Positions 1-7,515 are shown, counted from the stretch's first letter. The stretch is 8,048 nt of DNA from Longimicrobiales bacterium (GCA_022428035.1 JAKMDG010000415.1:1-8048); one strand, 5' to 3'. Numbers and translations are program-made. The notes: a model not told the origin generated them from the sequence alone.

Positions 1-2281
1 AGTCCTCGTCGCTGTCCCGCAACTCGAAGTTCTGACGAGCCCACAGGATTGCGTTGGCCTTGTCGGGTGTCTCCAGTTCGATGTTTTGCGCTTCCGGATC
101 GACGAACGGAGTCGCGATACGTTCGAACGGGTGGGGACTCGTCCAGTCGCCGAACGCCTCCTCGATCGCCGCACGGACTTCCGTCTCCTCGAAGTCACCG
201 ACCAGCACGATGTTGCCATTCTGCGGGCCCCAGAACTCGTCGTAGAAGGCTCGCGCGTCCTGCAGCGTCACCGCCTGGAGAGCCGCGATGGCTTCCTCGA
301 TGGTCTCCGTGTAGCTGGGGTGCCCCATGGGACGCGGCTCCATGATTCGCGACAGCTCGAGCTGGGCCAGCGCCTGCGGATCCGTGCCGGATTCTTCGAG
401 TGAAGCGATCCTCTGCTCACGGATGACCTCGAAGTCGGCTTCCGGGAAGGAAGGCTGGCGGGCGATCTCGCCCATCAACTTGATGACCTCGACCACGTTG
501 CCGCGCACGGTCTGGAACTGACCATTGGCCAGCATGGGTCCACCGCCTACCCCCCCCTGAGCCTGCAGGCGATCGAGTTCATCCTGGATCGCCTGCCGGT
601 CCCGCACCTCGGTGCCGCGCATGAGCATGGCACCGGCCATCCCGCCTGCGGTGCCTCGACCTGTGAGCGTTTCTTCGTCACCGAAGTGCAGCCTCATGCG
701 GATCGTGGCCCGGTCACCCCGTGTCTCCTTCTGGAGCAGGGCCACCTGCATGCCGTTCGGCAGTTCGTAGGTGATCGTTCGCGCGTCGATGTTGTCGGGC
801 GACGGGTCGAACGCCTCACCCTGCGCGACGGCCTCTCGACCGGTATACCCCTCGATCATGGCTGAGACGTCCGGCTGCTCCGGGATCTCGGCGCGATCCG
901 GCTCCTCGGTCGGGACGAACCGACCCACCGTCCGGTTCGAAGGCTTGATGTACGTCTGCGCCACGCGATTGACGTCGTCTGCGGTGACAGCCTCGATGCG
1001 GTCTCGGTGCAGGAAGAAGAGCCGCCAGTCGCCACGCGCGGTCCATTCGGAAAGTCCGAGGGCGATTCCGACCGAATTGTTGAACTGCTGCTGGATACTG
1101 TTCAGCAGCGCGGTCCTGGCCCGGTCGATCTCGTCACCCGTGATCGGGGTGGTCAGGACGCCCTCAACGGTCTCGTTCATGGTGCGGAGCACGGTCTCGA
1201 GGTCTCCGTCAGAAGCGAGCTGTGCATAGGTGACGAAGGGTGACGACTCCGTATTCTGGCGTGCGAATGCGCTTGATGAGGTCGCAGCGCCGGACTCGAC
1301 GAGCGCCTGATACAGGCGACCTGAGGGCGCGTCACCGAGGACGAAGCTCAGAACGTCGATCGAAGCAAAGTCCTCGTGCGCTCCAGCCGGCACGTGATAC
1401 ATCGCCATGGCGATAGGTACTTCGCCCACGCGACGCAGCGTCACCGACCGTTCACCATCTTGGGTCGGTTCGCGGGTGTAGGTCGGCCAGAGAATGTTGT
1501 TGCCCTGACGGTCAGGCCGCGGAATCGAGGCGAACTCCTGGACGACGACGTCCAGAGCGAACGACGGATCGAAGTCCCCTGCGACCACGAGCACGGCGTT
1601 GTCGGGCTGGTAGTACTTCCGATAGAAGGCCTGGAGGCGCTCGATCGGTACGTTCTCGACATCGGCTCTCGCGCCGATTGTGGAGTTGGCGTAGTTGTGC
1701 CAGAGGTACCCCGTGGACATGACCCGCTCGAGCAGAATGCGCAGCGGACTGTTCTCACCCGACTCCATCTCGTTGCGGACCACCGTCATCTCGGAGTCGA
1801 GGTCGTCCTGCGCCACGAAGGAGTTCACCATCCGGTCTGCCTCGAGGTCCAGCGCCCACTGAAGATTGTCCTCCGACGCCGGAAAAACCTCGAAGTAGTT
1901 CGTACGGTCGACGCCCGTCGTGCCGTTCGGCTGTGCCCCCCGCTCACTCAGTTCCTGAGTGATATCCGGGTGGTCCGGAGTACCCTGAAAGAGCAGGTGT
2001 TCGAGCAGGTGGGCCATCCCTGTTTCGCCGTACGCCTCGTGCCGGGAACCCACGAGGTAGGTGATGTTGACTGTGATCTGCGGCTGGCTGGGTTCCGGAA
2101 AGAGCAACACGCGGAGCCCGTTGTTCAGGCGGTACTCGGTAATGCCCTCCACGCTGGCGACGGGCTCCAGTTCCGATCCGGAGGCCTGGGCAGCGAGGTC
2201 GCCCACAGACGTCGATACGAGCGCGAGCACCACGGAGACGAGGCGCATCGGGCTGGGTGCACGAACGGGTGAAGCAGGCAT
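1..2281 (-). CDS. Secreted two-domain M16 (pitrilysin/insulinase-type) zinc peptidase, C-terminus cut by window edge
   Basis: Zinc metallopeptidase of family M16, expected to degrade peptides outside the cytoplasm. The frame is open for 760 codons from ATG 2281 to the window edge, with no stop. The start is set by AAGGA six bases upstream; an in-frame ATG at codon 12 lacks such a site. Residues 12-33 form a signal peptide with a hydrophobic core ending in LAAQA, so export is likely. The inverted zinc motif HLLEH lies at residues 91-95, with the third ligand Glu171 in the VVRNEMESGEN context, 76 residues after His95. A second M16 repeat starts near residue 505 (YELPNGMQVALL). There the zinc motif is replaced by GMAGA (547-551), so the second half should be non-catalytic and serve to enclose substrate, as known for two-domain M16 enzymes. 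Family members usually have about 900 residues, so 150-200 are missing. It lies 37 bp downstream of the ATPase gene on the same strand. The substrate is unknown. Confidence 0.93.
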   Translation of the reverse strand, partial: MPASPVRAPSPMRLVSVVLALVSTSVGDLAAQASGSELEPVASVEGITEYRLNNGLRVLLFPEPSQPQITVNITYLVGSRHEAYGETGMAHLLEHLLFQGTPDHPDITQELSERGAQPNGTTGVDRTNYFEVFPASEDNLQWALDLEADRMVNSFVAQDDLDSEMTVVRNEMESGENSPLRILLERVMSTGYLWHNYANSTIGARADVENVPIERLQAFYRKYYQPDNAVLVVAGDFDPSFALDVVVQEFASIPRPDRQGNNILWPTYTREPTQDGERSVTLRRVGEVPIAMAMYHVPAGAHEDFASIDVLSFVLGDAPSGRLYQALVESGAATSSSAFARQNTESSPFVTYAQLASDGDLETVLRTMNETVEGVLTTPITGDEIDRARTALLNSIQQQFNNSVGIALGLSEWTARGDWRLFFLHRDRIEAVTADDVNRVAQTYIKPSNRTVGRFVPTEEPDRAEIPEQPDVSAMIEGYTGREAVAQGEAFDPSPDNIDARTITYELPNGMQVALLQKETRGDRATIRMRLHFGDEETLTGRGTAGGMAGAMLMRGTEVRDRQAIQDELDRLQAQGGVGGGPMLANGQFQTVRGNVVEVIKLMGEIARQPSFPEADFEVIREQRIASLEESGTDPQALAQLELSRIMEPRPMGHPSYTETIEEAIAALQAVTLQDARAFYDEFWGPQNGNIVLVGDFEETEVRAAIEEAFGDWTSPHPFERIATPFVDPEAQNIELETPDKANAILWARQNFELRDSDED

Positions 2282-2287
2282 GCTGAT

Positions 2288-2292
2288 TCCTT
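2288..2292 (-). promoter_or_regulatory. Ribosome binding site of the M16 peptidase gene
   Basis: AAGGA on the minus strand, six bases before ATG 2281. It decides the start in favour of 2281 over the in-frame ATG at 2248, which has no purine-rich sequence in front. Its presence in the 37-bp gap after the ATPase gene fits translation from a shared transcript. No terminator-like hairpin is visible in that gap. Confidence 0.65.
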
Positions 2293-2318
2293 GGCAGTAC
2301 CGGGAGATCTTGGAGGCT

Positions 2319-4025
2319 TTAAACTACCCGCAGAGAACGGAGTCGGTTCAGAACCGCGGCCAACTCCTGACGCCGAAAGCCAGCCGTGTCACCGGTCCTG
2401 AATTCATCGAAGGTGTCGAGGCCCTGACTGAGCGCGTCCATGGTCGCGTCCAGGATGTCGGGTATGTGGTTGTCGGTGCGTAGCTCGGCTGCCCACGCCA
2501 GCGCGAGGCCGATCGCCCGAATCTGAGCTCGCCCGGTGAGCTGCTCGAGCGCCATCAGGTCGATCGTGCTCTTCCCGAAGAGCAGGGTCCGGTCGTCAGG
2601 CGTCTTCACGTGGACCCTGCGGCGGCCACGGGCGGGGTCGACGCTGCCCCACTCGATCCGGCGGGGGCCGGGGAGCGACAGCGCCGCACTCGCCTCCATC
2701 TCGCGGCCGGTTGGAAGCAGTTCGGCCGTAGCACGAGCCTGGGGTGTGACATCCAGTGGCAGGTACGCATCCATCCGGATGACGAGGTCCGCCACATCGA
2801 GGTAGTCGCCGCTCCCCCCCAGCACGAGGACGGTGCTGACACCGTGGTCATCCCGCAGCTCCTCGATGCGATCCACGAACGGGGTGATCGGTTCGCCCTC
2901 CGGTGGCACCAGCTGCTGCATGCGGCGATCCCGGATCATGAAGTTCGTGGCCGATGTGTCCTCATCGACCAGGAGCAGGCGCGAGCCGGTCTCCATCGCC
3001 TCGATGATCGCCGCAGCCTGGCTCGTGGAGCCCGACGCGTTCGGCGTGCTGAAGGCCGTCGTGGACGTACCCCCGGGAAGGCCGTCGATGAAGGGTGAGA
3101 TGTCGACGCCAGCGATGGATCGTCCGTCTTCGGCGCGGACCTTCACCGCATCCATTCTTGTGACGACGAACTCCCGTCCGTCGTGGGGAGCGTGATTCCA
3201 GACGCCGGCTTGCAGGGCGCGCAGCAAGGTACTCTTACCGTGAAAGCCACCCCCGACCACGAGCGTGACGCCCTCCGGAATGCCCATCCCGACCACGGTC
3301 CCCTGATTCGGCGTCTCGATACGCACGCGGAGCGTCTCCGGGCTGATACACGGGGTCACTGCCGGTGCGTCGAGGGGGCGATCGTCCACCCCACTTCTTC
3401 GAGGAAGCACACTCCCGTCGGCGACAAAGGCGACGAGCGTTCGAGTAGCGAGCGCGGACCGTAGGGCCTCAGCGTCTTCGTTCGTCGCCGCAGATCGCTC
3501 CACTTCGGTCAGGTCATGTGCGCCGGCCAGCAGGGTACTCGCGACGAGGGTGGGTACACGCTTGAGGAGTAGCTCGATGGCTCCCGAACCGTCGATCCGA
3601 CGGCCCCGGGCGGGAAGCCCGATCGTGAAGCGGGCTTCGAGGATTCCCTCCGTGGTCAGCTGAGCTGCGGACTGCAAAAGGACGACCTGTCCGGGGTCCT
3701 GCATACAAATCTCGCCGCTGTGACCGGTTGCACCCCGAGTGCGTGAGGTGGCCCGTCGGGCCTCGGCGGAAAAGCGCCGGGCCAGGTGCGCGGCCGTTCC
3801 GAGGGCGCGCGCCTCGTTGGCGTACGCGCTCGATGGCAGGCCTGTTCGCTCGGGTGAGAGCGTCACGCTCACGCGGGTCGGGGTCGCGAACGGATCCCCC
3901 TGTACGTGGTCGATGCGCAGCTCGAAGCGTTTGAACGCCCACAAGCCAGTGAGGTCCTTAAAGGCCTTGTAGCCACGACCGTCGAGCCGCTTCAGTTCAG
4001 AGCGAAGTCGGTCTTCGTCTCGCAT
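2319..4025 (-). CDS. ABC-class predicted ATPase (COG3044 / PF09818 family)
   Basis: A 568-residue cytosolic P-loop ATPase of the family called 'predicted ATPase of the ABC class', whose cellular role in bacteria is not established. Its trypanosome relative MRB1590 belongs to a mitochondrial RNA-editing complex, so a nucleic-acid link is possible but only inferred. The N-terminus (MRDEDRLRSELKRLDGRGY) and the DHVQGDPFA segment are family hallmarks and fix the start at 4025; the same frame stays open further upstream, but that part is antisense to the neighbouring gene. Walker A is GGGFHGKST (258-266, Lys264). A signature-like ASGSTSQAA begins at residue 330. Walker B is LLLVDEDTSATNFM with Asp354 and Glu355. 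The remaining residues form the family's C-terminal region. There are no membrane segments and no transporter permease nearby, so it is not an ordinary ABC exporter. It is probably cotranscribed with the M16 peptidase gene. Confidence 0.93.
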   Translation of the reverse strand: MRDEDRLRSELKRLDGRGYKAFKDLTGLWAFKRFELRIDHVQGDPFATPTRVSVTLSPERTGLPSSAYANEARALGTAAHLARRFSAEARRATSRTRGATGHSGEICMQDPGQVVLLQSAAQLTTEGILEARFTIGLPARGRRIDGSGAIELLLKRVPTLVASTLLAGAHDLTEVERSAATNEDAEALRSALATRTLVAFVADGSVLPRRSGVDDRPLDAPAVTPCISPETLRVRIETPNQGTVVGMGIPEGVTLVVGGGFHGKSTLLRALQAGVWNHAPHDGREFVVTRMDAVKVRAEDGRSIAGVDISPFIDGLPGGTSTTAFSTPNASGSTSQAAAIIEAMETGSRLLLVDEDTSATNFMIRDRRMQQLVPPEGEPITPFVDRIEELRDDHGVSTVLVLGGSGDYLDVADLVIRMDAYLPLDVTPQARATAELLPTGREMEASAALSLPGPRRIEWGSVDPARGRRRVHVKTPDDRTLLFGKSTIDLMALEQLTGRAQIRAIGLALAWAAELRTDNHIPDILDATMDALSQGLDTFDEFRTGDTAGFRRQELAAVLNRLRSLRVV

Positions 4026-4091
4026 GAATTCCAGTCTCCGGCGTACGTTTCGCTGAACGATACAGACCCTGAGCCTCTTCGACACCCGACC
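4026..4091. promoter_or_regulatory. Divergent intergenic region between the ATPase and amidohydrolase genes
   Basis: These 66 bp separate two divergent start codons and must hold the promoters of both unless transcription starts inside the genes. I see no convincing -35/-10 pair on either strand. On the minus strand a GGAG lies ten bases before the ATPase ATG and a weaker GGA lies closer. On the plus strand the 15 bases before ATG 4092 are pyrimidine-rich, with no Shine-Dalgarno sequence, so the amidohydrolase may be translated from a short or SD-less leader. Confidence 0.45.
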
Positions 4092-5681
4092 ATGATCCGA
4101 TCGCTCCGCTTTGCGCTCCTCAGTCTCATCCTGCTGATCCCGCTCCTTGGTTCCCCGAGCTGGGCCGCGAGTCAGGAGTCGGTCACGGTAATCCGGAACG
4201 GGCGCGTGCTGGACGGCTCGGGCAATCCCTGGATGTACGCCGATGTCGTGATCCAGGGCGACCGCATCATCCGGGTCGGTGACGCATCGGACGTCCGGGC
4301 GGATCGTGTGATCGATGCCTCGGGCCTCTACGTCACGCCGGGTTTCATCGATGTGCATTCGCATGCAGGACCGGGTCTGACGGCACCCGAGTTGAGTCAC
4401 GCCGAGCCACTCCTCGCCATGGGACTGACGACGGTCTTCGTGAATCCGGATGGAGGCGGTCCGGTCGATCAGGCCGCACAGCGAGAGGCACTCCTCGCAG
4501 ATGAGCTGGGGGTGAACGTGGCTCAGCTCGTGCCGCACGGGTCGATTCGCAGCGAGGTGATGGGCGCGGAGGACAGGCACGCCACATCGTCCGAACTCGA
4601 GCGGATGCGCTCGCTCGTGATCGCGGGTATGGAGCAGGGAGCTTGGGGGCTCTCTTCCGGGACCTTCTACGTACCGGGTAGCTACGCCCCTCCGGAAGAG
4701 ATCGAGGAGCTGGCGAAAGACGTGGCGCGCTACGGCGGTTCGTACACGAGCCACTATCGCGACGAGTCAACGTACAGCGTGGGGCTGATCGCAGCGGTCG
4801 ACGAGGTCATCAACGTAGGACGCGTTGCTGAGCTTCCGGTCGTCCTCACGCATGTGAAGGCGCTGGGCCCGCTCGTCTGGGGCTACGGCCAGGCGATCGC
4901 AGCCCGGGTGGATCGTGCGCGAGCCGAGGGGATCGAGGTCTTCGCCGACCAGTATCCCTACACCGCGTCAGCCACCGGGCTGGAGGCAGCGCTTCTGCCT
5001 CGCTGGTCGCAGGCAGGTGGGCGTGACGCGTTGCTTACGAGGATGGCGAATCCCGACACGATGGCCCGCATCCGCGAAGGCATGGAGGAAGGTCTCGTCA
5101 GGCGCGGCGGAGCGGACCGTATCCAGTTCCGGCGCTACCGTCCCGACCCGTCGATCGAAGGACGCCTGTTGAGCGATGTCGCCGCCGAGCGGGGCCAGGA
5201 CCCGATCGAGACGGCGTCCGATCTGATTCGGCGTGGAAGCGTCAGTATCGTGTCGTACAACATGCACGATGACGATGTCGAGACGCTCATGGTCCAGCCG
5301 TGGACGATGACCTCATCCGACGGCGGGCTGGGCGTGATGGGGGAAGGTGTGCCACACCCGCGGACCTACGGAGCCTTTGCTCGTAAGCTGCGGTTGTACG
5401 TGAACGAGAAGGGCACGGTTGGTCTGACGGAGGCGATTCGAAGCATGACGTCTCTGCCTGCGGCGGTCTTCCACATGCCGGAGCGGGGCATGTTGCGCGA
5501 AGGCATGATCGCCGACGTCGCAGTCTTTGATCTCGCGAACGTCCGAGACGTGGCTGAGTACACCGATCCGCACCACTACTCCGAGGGAATGGTTCACGTC
5601 TTTGTGAACGGCGTCCCCGTCATCTCGGACGCTGACTTCACCGGTCAGCGGTCCGGGCGAGTCCTGAGAAAAGCCCGGTGA
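4092..5681 (+). CDS. Exported amidohydrolase, N-acyl-D-amino-acid deacylase (D-aminoacylase) family
   Basis: A 529-residue metal-dependent hydrolase expected to cleave the amide bond of N-acylated (D-)amino acids or related compounds outside the cytoplasm. Start 4092 gives a clean signal peptide: MIRSLR, a Leu/Ile-rich core, then SPSWA with likely cleavage after residue 25 or 26. Earlier in-frame Met codons would put the hydrophobic core internally and overlap the divergent ATPase gene. The body has the amidohydrolase pattern: metal-binding His89 and His91 in GFIDVHSH, His221 in YTSHYRDE, His254 in LTHVKALG, the family motif DQYPYTAS (286-293), and Asp410 in TSSDGG. A C-terminal composite beta-sandwich segment is indicated by IADVAVFD. 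The cysteine that bridges metals in classical D-aminoacylases (NCG context) is not present: the equivalent stretch reads VNPDGGGP (117-124). Exact substrate is therefore uncertain. It stands alone on its strand and ends 16 bp before the convergent crotonase stop. Confidence 0.88.
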   Translation: MIRSLRFALLSLILLIPLLGSPSWAASQESVTVIRNGRVLDGSGNPWMYADVVIQGDRIIRVGDASDVRADRVIDASGLYVTPGFIDVHSHAGPGLTAPELSHAEPLLAMGLTTVFVNPDGGGPVDQAAQREALLADELGVNVAQLVPHGSIRSEVMGAEDRHATSSELERMRSLVIAGMEQGAWGLSSGTFYVPGSYAPPEEIEELAKDVARYGGSYTSHYRDESTYSVGLIAAVDEVINVGRVAELPVVLTHVKALGPLVWGYGQAIAARVDRARAEGIEVFADQYPYTASATGLEAALLPRWSQAGGRDALLTRMANPDTMARIREGMEEGLVRRGGADRIQFRRYRPDPSIEGRLLSDVAAERGQDPIETASDLIRRGSVSIVSYNMHDDDVETLMVQPWTMTSSDGGLGVMGEGVPHPRTYGAFARKLRLYVNEKGTVGLTEAIRSMTSLPAAVFHMPERGMLREGMIADVAVFDLANVRDVAEYTDPHHYSEGMVHVFVNGVPVISDADFTGQRSGRVLRKAR

Positions 5682-5682
5682 C

Positions 5683-5707
5683 GGGGCGTCTGGCAGCCTA
5701 GCGCCCC
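5683..5707. terminator. Weak candidate bidirectional hairpin between convergent genes
   Basis: GGGGCG (5683-5688) pairs with CGCCCC (5702-5707) around a 13-base loop. It covers the 16-bp gap after the amidohydrolase stop and runs into the crotonase stop codon and last codons. The stem is only six base pairs plus one wobble pair and no T-run follows on either strand, so this is only a suggestion. Confidence 0.3.
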
Positions 5708-6468
5708 TCGAACTCGGGGTCTCGGCGCTCGTTCCACGCGGTGATCCCTTCCCGGAGATCATCGGACGCGTTGCATCTCGCGATGAGGGCTGAGGCTTCG
5801 ACCGGGTCCATTGATGCGTTGGCGATGCCGAGCATGATCCGCTTCATGCCCTGAACAGCCAATGGAGCTAGCACCGCAAGCCGGTCTACACGGTCCGTGA
5901 CGGTGTCTTCGAAGGCCTCCGGCGCCACCAGGTCCGTCAGGAAGCCGACTCGGTGCAGCTCGGCTCCGTCCATCTCTTCCGCCGCAAGGAGGATCCGGTT
6001 TGCCGTGCTCGGACCCAGACGCCGGATGTACCGTGTCAGGCCACCGATCGGATAGCAGACGCCGAGGCGTGCGGCGGGTACGGACATGCGCATGCCTTCG
6101 ATACCGATCCGGAAGTCGCAGCACAGTGCGAGTTCACCACCACCTCCGTAGACGTTTCCATTGAGGGCGCAGACGGTGGGGACGCGGAGCGCTGCGAGTC
6201 GATCAGTCATCGTATCGAACACCTCGCCACTCATCTTCCCGCTGCTCATCTGATCCAGCGAAGCCCCCGAGCAGAATGTGCGATCGCCCGCGCCTGTGAG
6301 GAGCAGGACCCGAAGCGCGTCGTCCTGCTCGACCTCTTCGAGTATGGAGCGTATGCGCGCCACGTCAGCGGCCTCGAGCGCGTTGTGACGGTCGGGTCGG
6401 TCGAGCGTGATTCGGGCGATGTGGCGCTCCCGCTCGAACCGGATGTTGGTCGAATCTGTCCTGGTCAT
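5698..6468 (-). CDS. Enoyl-CoA hydratase/isomerase (crotonase) family protein
   Basis: A 256-residue cytosolic crotonase-fold enzyme acting on an acyl-CoA thioester, of normal family length. CSGASLDQM (66-74) matches the first oxyanion-hole and CoA-binding segment. NGNVYGGGGELALCCD (103-118) gives the second oxyanion hole and Glu112, equivalent to Glu144 of rat mitochondrial enoyl-CoA hydratase. The second catalytic glutamate (rat Glu164) should fall 20 residues later, but there the protein has Ala132 in VPAARLGVCYPIGG. It may therefore be an isomerase, a decarboxylase-like crotonase or another side-branch member rather than a standard beta-oxidation hydratase. No ribosome binding site precedes ATG 6468. 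The gene is convergent with the amidohydrolase and divergent from the deoxyhypusine synthase-like gene, with no fatty-acid oxidation partner in the window. The fold assignment is firm; the reaction is not. Confidence 0.9.
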   Translation of the reverse strand: MTRTDSTNIRFERERHIARITLDRPDRHNALEAADVARIRSILEEVEQDDALRVLLLTGAGDRTFCSGASLDQMSSGKMSGEVFDTMTDRLAALRVPTVCALNGNVYGGGGELALCCDFRIGIEGMRMSVPAARLGVCYPIGGLTRYIRRLGPSTANRILLAAEEMDGAELHRVGFLTDLVAPEAFEDTVTDRVDRLAVLAPLAVQGMKRIMLGIANASMDPVEASALIARCNASDDLREGITAWNERRDPEFEGR

Positions 6469-6474
6469 GACAAC

Positions 6475-6506
6475 AGTCTATCGTGCCGCCGCCCGATGCG
6501 TAGACT
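6475..6506. promoter_or_regulatory. Inverted repeat with outward-facing TAGACT boxes in the 71-bp divergent intergenic region
   Basis: AGTCTA (6475-6480) and TAGACT (6501-6506) are perfect inverted copies 20 bp apart. Read outward, each is a 4/6 match to the TATAAT -10 element of a vegetative promoter. The minus-strand copy would place the transcript start at or next to the crotonase ATG at 6468, which has no Shine-Dalgarno sequence and could be leaderless. The plus-strand copy would give the synthase gene a leader of roughly 27 bases. The matching -35 positions are poor, so this could also be an operator half-site pair or chance. Confidence 0.35.
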
Positions 6507-6527
6507 TCTGCTCCCCAAAACCGCCAC

Positions 6528-6532
6528 AGGAG
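6528..6532 (+). promoter_or_regulatory. Ribosome binding site that selects a TTG start
   Basis: AGGAG within AGGAGAG, seven bases before TTG 6540. The next in-frame ATG is at 6561, far too distant to be served by this site. TTG is therefore the preferred start of the deoxyhypusine synthase-like gene. Confidence 0.75.
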
Positions 6533-6539
6533 AGTTCAG

Positions 6540-7514
6540 TTGGGCGCGATCCGCGACTTCATGTCGACGCACTACCTGCACTTCAACGCTCGTGAAGTCG
6601 TCGATGCAGCGAAGGCTTATGAGGCACACGTGGATGCAGGTGGCAGGATGCTCATCGCGATGGCGGGGGCGATGTCGACGGGGGAATTTGGAATTTCTCT
6701 GGCCCGTATGATCCGTGCCGGGAAGGTGCATGCGATCTCCTGTACCGGTGCCAATCTGGAAGAGGACGTCTTCAACCTGCTCGCGGGACGGGAATACGAG
6801 ATCATTCCGTCGTGGAGAGATCTGTCCGCTCAGGACGAACAGGCCCTCTACGAACGCGGGATGAACCGGGTCACGGACACGTGCATCCCCGAGACCGTGA
6901 TGCGACACATCGAGGGTCGACTGGTCGAGTGCTGGCAGCGGGCGGCCGCGGCGGGTGAACGGAAATTGCCGTCCGAGTTCCTCTTCGAAGTACTCTCGGA
7001 CCCAACCCTGTCCGAGCACGTCCAGAGCGATCCGGCGCACTCCTGGATGCTTGCTGCGAAGGAGGCCGGGATCCCCGTCTACGCGCCCGGTTGGGAGGAC
7101 TCGACGACCGGGAATATCTTCGCCGCGAACGTCATGGCGGGACGCCTGCCCGACCACTCCTGCGTGCAGTCGGGCACCGAGCAGTTCCAGGCTCTGGTCG
7201 AGTGGTACGAGGCCAACCATGGGGCGGGTGAGACCCCGTCTGTAGGATTCTTTCAGATCGGGGGTGGCATCGCGGGGGACTTCGCGATCTGTGCCGTGCC
7301 CTGCATCACTCAGGATCTGCGTCGAGAGGTCCCGTTCTGGGGCTACTTCTGTCAGATCACCGACGCGCAGCCCTCGTATGGTGGTTACTCCGGTGCGCCG
7401 GCGAACGAGAAGATCACCTGGGGCAAGCTCGAGCCCTCCACCCCGAAGTTCGAAATCAATTCCGACGCTGCGATCGTCGCGCCCCTGATCTGCTCCTGGG
7501 TACTCGGCGACTAG
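6540..7514 (+). CDS. Deoxyhypusine synthase-like protein (bacterial DHS family)
   Basis: A 324-residue NAD-dependent aminobutyl-transferase fold. True deoxyhypusine synthase moves the aminobutyl group of spermidine onto a lysine of eIF5A; bacteria lack eIF5A, and bacterial homologues are thought to act on small amines, for example making homospermidine-type polyamines. The start is TTG 6540, with AGGAG seven bases upstream; ATG at codon 8 is the alternative. NAD-binding-type segments are visible at GAMSTGEFG and SCTGANLEEDVFN. WEDSTTGNIFAANV and GFFQIGGG follow the family order. The lysine that forms the imine intermediate in the human enzyme (Lys329, WGK context) is present as Lys296 in ITWGKLEP. 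The KHH stretch after GGG, which contacts spermidine in eukaryotic enzymes, reads GDF here. This supports a non-eIF5A substrate. No other polyamine gene is in the window. It is divergent from the crotonase gene and followed by a strong hairpin. Confidence 0.92.
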   Translation: MGAIRDFMSTHYLHFNAREVVDAAKAYEAHVDAGGRMLIAMAGAMSTGEFGISLARMIRAGKVHAISCTGANLEEDVFNLLAGREYEIIPSWRDLSAQDEQALYERGMNRVTDTCIPETVMRHIEGRLVECWQRAAAAGERKLPSEFLFEVLSDPTLSEHVQSDPAHSWMLAAKEAGIPVYAPGWEDSTTGNIFAANVMAGRLPDHSCVQSGTEQFQALVEWYEANHGAGETPSVGFFQIGGGIAGDFAICAVPCITQDLRREVPFWGYFCQITDAQPSYGGYSGAPANEKITWGKLEPSTPKFEINSDAAIVAPLICSWVLGD

Positions 7515-7515
7515 A

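Noticed and set aside
550..557. Run of eight C (eight G in the gene) in the M16 peptidase, and a run of seven at 2814-2820 in the ATPase gene, as possible frameshift or phase-variation sites
   Set aside because: Both genes read through in frame with family motifs on both sides; the runs simply encode glycine-rich stretches.
1376..2272. Open 298-codon frame on the plus strand inside the M16 peptidase gene
   Set aside because: It lies codon-in-phase opposite the peptidase gene, whose composition suppresses stops there; the translation is Arg/Val/His-rich and has no recognisable motif.
3906..4091. Upstream extension of the amidohydrolase frame on the plus strand
   Set aside because: It overlaps the start of the ATPase gene and would bury the signal peptide inside the protein; ATG 4092 gives a normal exported enzyme.
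4026..4754. In-frame upstream extension of the ATPase frame by 243 codons on the minus strand
   Set aside because: It is antisense to the amidohydrolase and its divergent promoter region, and the family's conserved N-terminus starts at 4025. High GC keeps this phase open by chance.
5953..6711. Plus-strand 252-codon frame across the crotonase gene and intergenic region
   Set aside because: It is antisense to a clear crotonase and runs out of frame into the synthase gene; its translation has no family features.
6465..7220. Minus-strand 251-codon frame opposite the synthase gene
   Set aside because: It is a shadow of the synthase gene, which has full family motifs and a strong ribosome binding site.
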